Part shown: positions 28,700-37,314 of the stretch, one piece after another | Layout: each line of letters begins with the position of its first letter | Position numbering within the stretch: the first letter of the stretch is position 1 | NCBI GenBank assembly: GCA_003252105.1 | Contig: QKDL01000051.1 | Location: 1-40,061, forward strand | DNA length: 40,061 nt | Source: Arcobacter sp. | GTDB lineage: Bacteria > Campylobacterota > Campylobacteria > Campylobacterales > Arcobacteraceae | Direction of reading: 5' to 3' | Program-made: the position numbers and the translations under genes | The notes under the pieces: generated by a model | Seen by the model: only the letters and a program-made list of their open reading frames with translations | What the model was told of the DNA's origin: nothing | Databases searched by the model: none

Positions 28700-28885
28700 T
28701 TATGCAGCTTTTTTTGCAGCTTTTTTTGCAGCAACTTTTGCTTTTTTAGGTTTAGATAATTTTAATTTTAAAACTTTTTTTGTAACTTTTTTAGCAACTT
28801 TTTTTACGTCTTTTTTCTTTGCAACTTTTGATGCAGCTTTTTTAGCTATTTTAGCAACTTTTTTTTCTTTTAATTCTTTTGCCAT
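28700..28885 (-). CDS. Histone H1-like Lys/Ala-rich protein
   Basis: 61 residues, made almost only of Lys, Ala, Val and Leu in 'KKVAKK' and 'KKAAKKAA' repeats with no aromatic residues, like the C-terminal tail of histone H1 and bacterial Hc1-type nucleoid proteins. It should bind DNA non-specifically. The ATG has AAGGAA upstream and a good terminator follows, which supports a real gene; the longer plus-strand ORF over it (Phe/Ala-rich) is its mirror. It stands alone between marR and the aminotransferase gene. Confidence 0.8.
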   Translation of the reverse strand: MAKELKEKKVAKIAKKAASKVAKKKDVKKVAKKVTKKVLKLKLSKPKKAKVAAKKAAKKAA

Positions 28886-29075
28886 TACTATTCCTTTTAT
28901 AGTTATATTCTATTACTTATTGTAAAAAGTAATATATTATAGAGAATAATATCGAAATAAATTTTTTTTGTCAAGTAAATTTTTTTAAATTTTTATTTAA
29001 CCATTTAATAAACTAATTTTAGATACTATATCCCGCTTAACTAAAAAGAATATATTTAATAAGAGGAATTCGAAA

Positions 29076-30184
29076 ATGCTTTTAACACCAGGACCAACTC
29101 CTGTACCAGAGTTTGTTAGAAAAGCTATGGCTGATGTAACTATACACCATAGAACACCAGAATTTGAAAAAATATTTGAAGAAACAAGAACTTTACTTTT
29201 AGAATTGTTTGATATGCCTGAGGCTGTAATCTTAGCTTCAAGTGGAACTGGAGCTATGGAAGCTTGTGTTACAAACTTAACACATAAAAAAGCTTTAACA
29301 GTAAACTCAGGGAAGTTTGGTGAAAGATTTGGAAAAATCTGTGATGCATTTGGTATAGAAAAAACTGAACTAAAAAATGAATGGAATACTCCTGTATCTG
29401 TAGAAGATGTTGTAAACACAATAAAAGCAGATCAAGAGATAGATGCTATTTTTATTCAGATTTGTGAAAGTGCAGGAGGATTAAGACACCCTGTAGAAGA
29501 GATTGCAAAAGCTGTTAAAGAGATTAATCCAGAGATTATGATTGTTGCTGATGGTATTACAGCAATCGGAGTAGAAAAAATTGATACTACTAACCTTGAT
29601 GCAGTAGTAACAGGAAGTCAAAAAGCTTTAATGTTACCACCAGGTTTAGCTATGATTGGATTATCAAATAAAGCAGTTGCAAAAATTGAAAGTGCACCAA
29701 AAGGATACTATTTTAATTTAGCAACTGAAATTAAAAAACAAAAAACTAATACTACAGCATGGACTGCTGCAACAACATTAGTAATTGGTTTAGGTGCAAT
29801 TTTAAAACATATCAAAGAAAATGGTGGATATGAAAAACTTTATAGCGATACTGCGAAAAGAGCAAATGCTACAAGAGAAGCTTTAGTTGCTATTGGATGT
29901 AAAATATATCCACAAACACCAGCTGATGCAATGACTACTATATTTACAGAAGATGCACCAGCAATTAGAAAAATATTAAAAACAAAATATAATGTAAATA
30001 TTGCAGGTGGTCAAGACCATATTAAAACTTCTATTTATAGAATAAACCATATGGGATTAGTAGAAGATTTTGAAGCTTCATGGGCAGTAAATGCTATTGA
30101 ATTAGCTATGGATGAGCTAGGTCTTAGAACATTTGATGGAACAGCAAATAAAGTTTTTGCCCAAAATATGTTTAAAGGTAACTA

Positions 30185-30185
<1 letters not shown>
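29076..30185 (+). CDS. Class V PLP aminotransferase (alanine-glyoxylate/serine-pyruvate type)
   Basis: A 369-residue fold-type I enzyme. It starts with 'LLTPGPTPVPEFV', has 'HHRTPEFEKIF', the PLP phosphate loop 'ASSGTGAMEA', the Asp of 'ADGITAIG' and the PLP-binding Lys in 'TGSQKALMLPPGL'. This matches the serine-pyruvate/alanine-glyoxylate group; the exact amino donor cannot be read from sequence. AGAGGAA precedes the ATG. It is the first gene of a five-gene operon and its TAA overlaps the hisZ ATG (TAATG). Confidence 0.9.
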
Positions 30186-32288
<2,103 letters not shown>

Positions 32289-32292
32289 GCCA

Positions 32293-32844
32293 ATGAGAAT
32301 GAAATTACATCACACACCGTATATATCTAGAAGAATTTCAAGGGATTTGGTAAATTGTGAATTTGTTGAAGTAAGAAAAACAAAAGATGAAATTACGGAT
32401 GAAATTGAAAAAATATTAGATGCAGATATAGAAAAAGAACATGATTTAGATGAAAAAGTTGCAGAAATTTTAGAGTCGCAAGAGGATAATATAGAGTTTT
32501 ATAATGCTGACTATAAACAACTTTTTTGGTTAACTAAAAAAAGATTGGCAAATGATTTTGGAGTTATTTTAAACAATGAAGATAGATTTTCTGACATAGC
32601 TCACAAAATCTTAGACTATCTTTGGGAAGAGGATTATATTCATTATACATGTTCAGATAACCAAGTAAAAAATGTGATTTTTGCATCAATAGATCAATTT
32701 TTAAAAGGTTTTGAACAAGCAGACGATGCTGTATTTGAGAAAATCAAACATTATAAAAGAAAGTTAATACCAGGAACTGAGGAATATGATATTGTATATC
32801 ATAGATTATATGAAGAGGAATTAATAAAAAGAGGATTGATGTAA
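32293..32844 (+). CDS. DUF507-family protein
   Basis: About 183 residues from the ATG at 32293, preceded at eight bases by GAGG. An in-frame earlier start at 32242 would run inside purA and is not needed. 'MRMKLHHTPYISRRISRDLVNCEFVEV' is the DUF507 signature, followed by an acidic middle and 'LWEEDYIHYTCSDNQVKNVIF'. The family is conserved in Campylobacterota and some other phyla without a known function. It sits between purA (four bases) and carA (one base), so it is co-expressed with nucleotide synthesis. Confidence 0.88.
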   Translation: MRMKLHHTPYISRRISRDLVNCEFVEVRKTKDEITDEIEKILDADIEKEHDLDEKVAEILESQEDNIEFYNADYKQLFWLTKKRLANDFGVILNNEDRFSDIAHKILDYLWEEDYIHYTCSDNQVKNVIFASIDQFLKGFEQADDAVFEKIKHYKRKLIPGTEEYDIVYHRLYEEELIKRGLM

Positions 32845-32845
32845 T

Positions 32846-33970
32846 ATGCAAAAGGTATGGCTATATTTAGAAAATGGGACTTTTTTAGAAGCAAATTCTT
32901 TTGGTGCAACAGGTACGTCTGTTGGAGAGATTGTATTTAATACTTCACTTACAGGTTATCAAGAGATAATAACAGACCCAAGTTATGCAGGACAATTTGT
33001 TACATTTACAATGCCAGAGATTGGAAATGTAGGTGTAAACGAAGATGATATGGAAAGCCAAACTGCATACTGTAAAGGTGTATTAGTAAGAAACTATCAC
33101 CATGAATATTCAAACTTTAGAGCTCAAGGTGACTTAGACTCACTTTTAAAAGAGCATGGTGTATTAGGAATTTGTGATATTGATACTAGATATTTAACAA
33201 AAATGTTAAGAGATGAAGGGGCTATGATGATGATAGCTTCTACTGAGATTAGCAACAAAGATGAGTTAGCAAAAAAACTATCTGAATCACCAAGAATTGA
33301 AGATATCAATTATATCAAAGAGGTTTCTACAAAAGAATCTTATATCCACAAATTTGGTACATGGAACCATGAATCACTAGCTTATAACAAAGCAATGATG
33401 AGCGAAAAGAAAATTGTAGTAATAGATTTTGGTGTAAAAAGAAATATCTTAAATGAGTTGGTTGAAGCAGGACTTGAAGTAGAGGTTGTACCATCAACTT
33501 TCCAAGCTACTGATTTAATTAAAAGATTTGAAGCTGGTGAAATAGGTGGAGTATTTTTATCAAATGGACCAGGTGATCCGTTAACTCTTACAGAAGAAAA
33601 AGCACAAATCCAACAACTAATAGATAAAAACATCCCAATGTTTGCTATTTGTTTAGGGCACCAAATGTTATCAATAGCTCATGGATATGATACATACAAA
33701 CTAAAATTTGGACAACACGGTGGAAACCATCCAGTTGCAAATCCAGAAACAAAGATTGTAGAGATTACTGCACAAAATCACAACTATAATGTTCCAGATA
33801 ATATAGTAGAGATAGCAGAAGTTACTCATATGAACTTATTTGATAATACAATTGAAGGTGTTCAATATAAAGATAAACCAATCTTCTCAGTGCAACATCA
33901 CCCAGAGGCATCTCCGGGACCTCATGAGAGTAAATATATATTTAAACAGTTTGCTGATATAGTAAAATAG
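32846..33970 (+). CDS. carA: Carbamoyl-phosphate synthase small subunit
   Basis: A 374-residue glutamine amidotransferase subunit supplying ammonia to CarB for arginine and pyrimidine synthesis. The N-terminal domain has 'EIVFNTSLTGYQEIITDPSY'. The class I amidotransferase domain has the nucleophile Cys in 'AICLGHQML' and the His/Glu of 'QHHPEASPGP'. It is full length. It is last in the operon and is followed by a strong terminator; carB is not in the window. Confidence 0.97.
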   Translation: MQKVWLYLENGTFLEANSFGATGTSVGEIVFNTSLTGYQEIITDPSYAGQFVTFTMPEIGNVGVNEDDMESQTAYCKGVLVRNYHHEYSNFRAQGDLDSLLKEHGVLGICDIDTRYLTKMLRDEGAMMMIASTEISNKDELAKKLSESPRIEDINYIKEVSTKESYIHKFGTWNHESLAYNKAMMSEKKIVVIDFGVKRNILNELVEAGLEVEVVPSTFQATDLIKRFEAGEIGGVFLSNGPGDPLTLTEEKAQIQQLIDKNIPMFAICLGHQMLSIAHGYDTYKLKFGQHGGNHPVANPETKIVEITAQNHNYNVPDNIVEIAEVTHMNLFDNTIEGVQYKDKPIFSVQHHPEASPGPHESKYIFKQFADIVK

Positions 33971-33978
33971 TTTATCTT

Positions 33979-34014
33979 TGAGGAGTTTAATTACTCCTCA
34001 TATCTCTTTTTTTT
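33979..34014 (+). terminator. Intrinsic terminator after carA
   Basis: Stem TGAGGAGT (33979-33986) and ACTCCTCA (33993-34000) with a six-base loop, then a T-rich tail with eight consecutive T. It lies eight bases after the carA stop and ends the aminotransferase-hisZ-purA-DUF507-carA operon. Confidence 0.85.
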
Positions 34015-34041
34015 CCTTATGAAACTTCTTAATTTTTTTTA

Positions 34042-34688
34042 TTTTCAATAGATATTTTTGTAGTTTTAATTGTAGGCAGTTGTCTTGAGGAGTAAACTCC
34101 TCGCTTTTTCACTTTTTAGTTGTAAAAAGTAAGACAAAAAGCAACCAGACGCGTTGTTGAAGCTAAAGTTCCCTACAGTTGTCTAATTATTTTCTGCCTT
34201 GCGAAACTCGTCGAAAAAGTGACATCTAGTCACTTTTCTCTCCTCAAACATTCTCAGGCTTTTCCGAAAATAATTAGAAAACTTCCGGCTTCAACAAAGT
34301 CTGGACAAATACTCTAGCCATGAACTTTTAAAATAATTATTGAGTATTACACCAATTCAAATAAAATGGTATCAAAAAATTAAAAGGTCAATTTCCCCTT
34401 TTTCCGCATTTGAGAAGCCAAATGTTTATTTGTCTCTTTTGAAAACAAATGACTAAACTGTCTGAAGCGTAAAGAAATGTACTGGGAGCACATTTTCTCA
34501 CAGAGAGTGCAAGCACAAGAGCAAGTTTTTAGGTACTCAAAAGGGATGAATAAAAAGCGAGGGAAGTTTCACCTTCGAAACCTGTGGGATGATTTCTTTG
34601 CTACTTTCTTTTTTACAAAAGAAAGTCGAGAAAACCAAGACGTACAGTAAAAATTTATTTACACTCAAATATTTTGATAATAGTTTTA
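34042..34688. repeat. Large structured intergenic repeat, copy 1 (candidate ncRNA or folded DNA element)
   Basis: A 647-base non-coding block, directly repeated at 35752-36373. Pairings visible here: TGTCTT (34081-34086) with AAGACA (34131-34136), enclosing hairpins GAGGAG/CTCCTC (34087-34102) and ACTTTTTA/TAAAAAGT (34111-34130); a long stem 34145-34163 with 34288-34304 (CCAGAC and TTGTTGAAGC against GCTTCAACAA and GTCTGG); inside it CTAATTATTTTC (34183) with GAAAATAATTAG (34266), and an apical AAAAGTGAC/GTCACTTTT hairpin (34215-34237). A second domain pairs CTTTTGA (34436) with TCAAAAG (34537) and ends in AAATGT/ACATTT around a TGGGA loop (34475-34495). A final hairpin ACTTTCTTTT/AAAAGAAAGT is at 34603-34626. 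No ORF, transposase or terminal inverted repeats are seen. The transcribed strand, if any, is unknown. Confidence 0.85.
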
Positions 34689-34754
34689 AGCATAACATTT
34701 TTACTATTATGTATTTAAGTTGTAAGATTTAAATACTTTTATAATTTATTTACA

Positions 34755-34781
34755 TATAATATATTACTAATAAATAATTAG
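34755..34781 (+). promoter_or_regulatory. Promoter-proximal motif upstream of the small membrane protein
   Basis: TATAAT (34755-34760) followed by ATATTACTAATAAATAATTAG. The same 27-base layout recurs at 36608-36634 after the second repeat copy, differing only by a few A/G changes. It is probably the promoter and early leader; the ATTACTAAT part resembles half of the MarR palindrome near 28540. Confidence 0.5.
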
Positions 34782-34790
34782 GAGTAGATT

Positions 34791-35111
34791 ATGGAATATA
34801 TTTGGATTTTACCAATTGCATTAGTAATTTTACTACAGTTTTCTGCAATAGTTATTGTGGCTAATGAAGATATATTGTATTCTACAGAGGAAAAAATAAA
34901 GAAAATATTTTTTATACTATTTGTACCAATTATTGGTGCAATAATTGAATTAAGAAAATTAGATAAATTTGCAAGATACCATAAAGATAATAATGGAAAT
35001 GAAGTTATGGATTATGCATTCTGGGAATATTATACAACTTCTCAATCAAGTGGAAATAATGATGGATTGGGAGGAAGTGATGGTAATGATTGTGGAGGTG
35101 GAGGAGATTAA
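34791..35111 (+). CDS. Small two-helix membrane protein with Gly-rich tail
   Basis: A 106-residue protein of unknown function. A membrane helix spans about 3-25 and a second about 41-57. A charged segment follows, and the C-terminal 20 residues are Gly/Asp/Ser/Asn-rich, ending 'DCGGGGD' with one Cys. AGGAG lies seven bases before the ATG. A perfect 16-base palindrome, AGGAGATTAATCTCCT (35102-35117), overlaps the stop codon and may end transcription. The gene lies between the two structured repeats and just before a toxin-antitoxin pair. Confidence 0.7.
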   Translation: MEYIWILPIALVILLQFSAIVIVANEDILYSTEEKIKKIFFILFVPIIGAIIELRKLDKFARYHKDNNGNEVMDYAFWEYYTTSQSSGNNDGLGGSDGNDCGGGGD

Positions 35112-35177
35112 TCTCCTAATAAATTCATACAAAATACAAACAATTTCCTAATCGTTTCTTATTAATAAATTATATGT

Positions 35178-35210
35178 TATAATACATCTATACATCACTA
35201 CATAAAGGAG
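35178..35210 (+). promoter_or_regulatory. Toxin-antitoxin promoter and ribosome site
   Basis: TATAAT at 35178-35183 and AAGGAG about six bases before the antitoxin ATG at 35216. The -35 (TTTCTT at a 17-base spacing) is weak. RHH antitoxins usually repress their own promoter, but I see no clear palindrome here. Confidence 0.5.
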
Positions 35211-35215
35211 TATTT

Positions 35216-35464
35216 ATGCATAGATTAAACTTAACTATAGACGAAGAGCTTTATGAACAAGTAAGAGCAGTAAGTTTTATAGAAAAAAAATCTATTTCAC
35301 AAATGATTAGAGAAAGCCTTAGTGAATACATTGAAAAAAATTCTAAAACTAAACAACAAGCTAATCTAATACTAGAAGCTGATGATGAAAAAGAGATTTT
35401 ATCAATATTAGCAAATGATGAATTTACTTCAAATGAAGATTTTAAAAATAAATTCAAACTATGA
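35216..35464 (+). CDS. Ribbon-helix-helix antitoxin
   Basis: 82 residues. The N-terminal 45 residues form a MetJ/Arc-type RHH DNA-binding fold ('HRLNLTIDEELYEQVRAVS', then 'SISQMIRESLSEYIEK'). The acidic C-terminal half ('EADDEKEIL', 'ANDEFTSNEDF') would wrap and neutralise the toxin. It overlaps the RelE/ParE-like toxin gene by four bases (ATGA), the classical antitoxin-first order with translational coupling. Confidence 0.88.
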   Translation: MHRLNLTIDEELYEQVRAVSFIEKKSISQMIRESLSEYIEKNSKTKQQANLILEADDEKEILSILANDEFTSNEDFKNKFKL

Positions 35465-35700
35465 AAATCTCCTATTCTAAAACTTTTGAAAAGAAGTTTT
35501 CAAAATATGATAGAAAACTTCAAGAAAAGATTTTTGAAGCAATTCAAAGCTTACCAGATGGGGATGTGAAAAAATTAACAGGTAATGATATGCCTCCAAT
35601 TTATAGAATTAGAGTATCAAAGTATAGAATACTTTTTCATATGGATGAAAAAGAGATAAAGATATTGAAGGTTGATAGTAGAGGGGATATTTACAAATAA
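35461..35700 (+). CDS. RelE/ParE-family toxin
   Basis: 79 residues, rich in Lys. 'SYSKTFEKKFSKYDRKLQEKIFEAI' gives the two N-terminal helices, and 'VKKLTGNDMPPIYRIRVSKYRILFHM' the beta sheet with the conserved Arg residues of the RelE/ParE superfamily. It is probably a ribosome-dependent mRNA endonuclease, with ParE-like gyrase inhibition as the alternative; sequence alone does not decide. It is preceded by the RHH antitoxin and followed 52 bases later by repeat copy 2. Confidence 0.88.
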   Translation: MKISYSKTFEKKFSKYDRKLQEKIFEAIQSLPDGDVKKLTGNDMPPIYRIRVSKYRILFHMDEKEIKILKVDSRGDIYK

Positions 35701-35751
35701 TCTTTTAACACTTGATATAAAATAGATTTTCTTTCCTATAGAATTTTATTG

Positions 35752-36373
35752 TTTTCAATAAATATATTATAGTTTTAATTGTATGCATCTGTCTTGTAGA
35801 GCAAAGCTCTCCGCTTTCTCACTTTTTAATTGTAAAAAGTAAGACAAAAAGCAACCAGACGCGTTGTTGAAGCTAAAGTCCCCTACAGCTTTCTAATTAT
35901 TTCCTGACCTGCGGGGCTTGATATAAAACGTGACATTCAGTCACCTTTTATATCTTCGAACAAGTCCTCGGTCTTTTCCGAAAATAATTAGAAAACTTCC
36001 GGCTTCAACAAAGTCTGGACAAATTCCCTAGCTTCAAATTTTCTCTTAGTAATTGAGTATCACACCAACTAAAATAAAATGGTATCAAAAAATGTAAAGG
36101 TCATTATCCCCTATTCCCGCATTTGAGAAGCCGAGTGTTTATTTATTGTTTCGGAAAAGTTTTGTAACTGTTTGAACATAACAAATATGCTGGGAGCATA
36201 TTTTTATGTGAGTTTTACAAAACAGAAACAATAAATAAAAAGCGAGGGAACCTTCGGCTTCGAAACCTGTGGGATGATTTCTTTGCTACTTTCTTTTTCA
36301 CAAAAGAAAGTCGAGAAAGTCAAAACGTAAAGCAAAAGTTTATTTACACTCAAATATTTTGAAAATAGTTTTA
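35752..36373. repeat. Large structured intergenic repeat, copy 2 (candidate ncRNA or folded DNA element)
   Basis: A 622-base direct repeat of 34042-34688. Blocks of about 50 bases are nearly identical (for example the stretch containing GCAACCAGACGCGTTGTTGA, and the one with GGCTTCAACAAAGTCTGG), while other stretches have diverged with pairing kept. Here the first hairpin is AGAGC/GCTCT (35798-35810); the inner stem TTTCTAATTATTT (35890) pairs with AAATAATTAGAAA (35982); its apical hairpin is GATATAAAA-c-GTGAC with GTCAC-c-TTTTATATC (35920-35954). The second domain has a 15-base stem TTTATTTATTGTTTC (36138) with GAAACAATAAATAAA (36225), then GTTTTGTAA/TTACAAAAC, then AAATATGC/GCATATTT around the same TGGGA loop (36183-36203). 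The 3' hairpin ACTTTCTTTT/AAAAGAAAGT is kept. No ORF is present. Confidence 0.85.
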
Positions 36374-36452
36374 CCGTAACACCACATAATATATTTATCA
36401 CTTTGTTAAACTATCAAGATTTTCATCCAATAGTCATACAAAATGATAAGAT

Positions 36453-36471
36453 ATTAAGGATTTACCTTAAT
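36453..36471. repeat. Inverted repeat upstream of the UDG-like gene
   Basis: ATTAAGG and CCTTAAT around ATTTA. The stem can be extended by AGAT/ATCT with a one-base bulge. It is in the AT-rich 278-base stretch between repeat copy 2 and the UDG-like gene. Role unknown. Confidence 0.5.
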
Positions 36472-36551
36472 AATCTAACATATAAAAGTACATATTTATT
36501 TACATTATTTTATATTTTATTGAATTTTGACTATTTAAGGCTTATTTGAGT

Positions 36552-36584
36552 TAATATCTTTACATTTTTAATGTTAAGATATTA
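36552..36584. repeat. 33-base hairpin upstream of the UDG-like gene
   Basis: TAATATCTT-t-ACATT, loop TTT, AATGT-t-AAGATATTA: 14 pairs interrupted by one T-T mismatch. A T-rich stretch (GATGTTTTTATAC) follows on the plus strand, so it could act as a terminator insulating the gene downstream; a protein-binding dyad is the alternative. Confidence 0.6.
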
Positions 36585-36607
36585 GATGTTTTTATACATT
36601 ATTCATA

Positions 36608-36634
36608 TATAATGTATTACTAATAAGTAGTTAG
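36608..36634 (+). promoter_or_regulatory. Promoter-proximal motif upstream of the UDG-like gene
   Basis: TATAAT (36608-36613) then GTATTACTAATAAGTAGTTAG, matching 34755-34781 in layout with a few purine transitions. It sits 18 bases before the probable ATT start at 36652. Confidence 0.5.
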
Positions 36635-36651
36635 CTTAAAAGGAATATATA

Positions 36652-37236
36652 ATTAAACATCCATTTCAACCTCAAATAATTAAGAATTCAAAAAACATAA
36701 TTATTGGAACATTACCACCAGATAATATAGAGTTTTATTATTCAAATAGCTTTAATACAAGAATGTGGGATTTACTAAAATCTATTCAAAAAAACATGGA
36801 ATATGTACCGAAAAATTCATATAAACTACCAACTAATGAGAAAAAAGAAATTCTTGCAAAGCTTAATCTATCAATGACTGATATAATATTAGAATATGAA
36901 CGAAAACAAATATCTACTGATGATAGTGATATTATTCCAAAAAAATATAATAATATAGAAAATATAATAAAAGATACTTCGATAGAAAATTTACTTTTTG
37001 TATATAAAAGTGCATTACAATGGTTTTTACACTCATTTAAACAAAAACAACCTATTGAGTTAAAAAAACTACCAAAAATTAAAAATAAGGAATATGGGAT
37101 AATCTGCAGTGTATTGTTAAATGAAAAAACAATAAACTGTATTTTGTTGCCAAATCCATTAAGTAGAGGTAAAAAAGGGGAAACTTTGGAGTTTAAAAAA
37201 GAAGCTTATAAAAAATGGATTACAAAACAAAGCTAA
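36652..37236 (+). CDS. Uracil-DNA-glycosylase-superfamily protein with apparent ATT start
   Basis: About 194 residues. The UDG-fold signature 'IIIGTLPPDN', 'EFYYSNSF' and 'MWDLLKSI' near the start and 'LLPNPLSRG' near the end suggest a MUG/TDG-like DNA repair glycosylase; the subfamily is uncertain. The first ATG (36763) would cut off the essential 'GTLPP' motif. The frame is open back to a TAA just before AGGA. The only starts there are ATA (36649) and ATT (36652). ATT lies seven bases after AGGA and gives 'KHPFQPQ', a usual N-terminus for the family. So either AUU is used as a start, which is rare but known from infC, or the start codon has been lost. The 3' end is intact. Confidence 0.65.
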   Translation: MKHPFQPQIIKNSKNIIIGTLPPDNIEFYYSNSFNTRMWDLLKSIQKNMEYVPKNSYKLPTNEKKEILAKLNLSMTDIILEYERKQISTDDSDIIPKKYNNIENIIKDTSIENLLFVYKSALQWFLHSFKQKQPIELKKLPKIKNKEYGIICSVLLNEKTINCILLPNPLSRGKKGETLEFKKEAYKKWITKQS

Positions 37237-37247
37237 CAAAACATTGG

Positions 37248-37284
37248 AGAAAAATATTTGACCCTGCGGCTTAAATATTTCTCA
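37248..37284. terminator. Inverted repeat between the UDG-like gene and lsrK
   Basis: GAGAAAAATATTT and AAATATTTCTC around a GC-richer loop (GACCCTGCGGCTT), with a two-A bulge. It lies between convergent genes and may end both transcripts, but there is no clean T-tract. Confidence 0.4.
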
Positions 37285-37314
37285 ACTCAAACGTTATTCA
37301 TAAAAAAACCTACC

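Noticed and set aside
28659-28925. An 88-codon plus-strand ORF rich in Phe and Ala.
   Set aside because: It is the mirror of the Lys/Ala-rich H1-like gene on the other strand. Repeats of AAA and GCA codons leave the opposite strand free of stops, and only the minus-strand frame has a ribosome site and terminator.
34042-34690. Repeat copy 1 as a group II intron, insertion sequence or CRISPR.
   Set aside because: There is no reverse transcriptase or transposase ORF, no terminal inverted repeats or target duplication, and no short regularly spaced repeats.
36204-36401. A 65-codon minus-strand ORF inside repeat copy 2.
   Set aside because: It has no counterpart in copy 1, no ribosome site and no family resemblance, and it crosses the structured hairpin arms.
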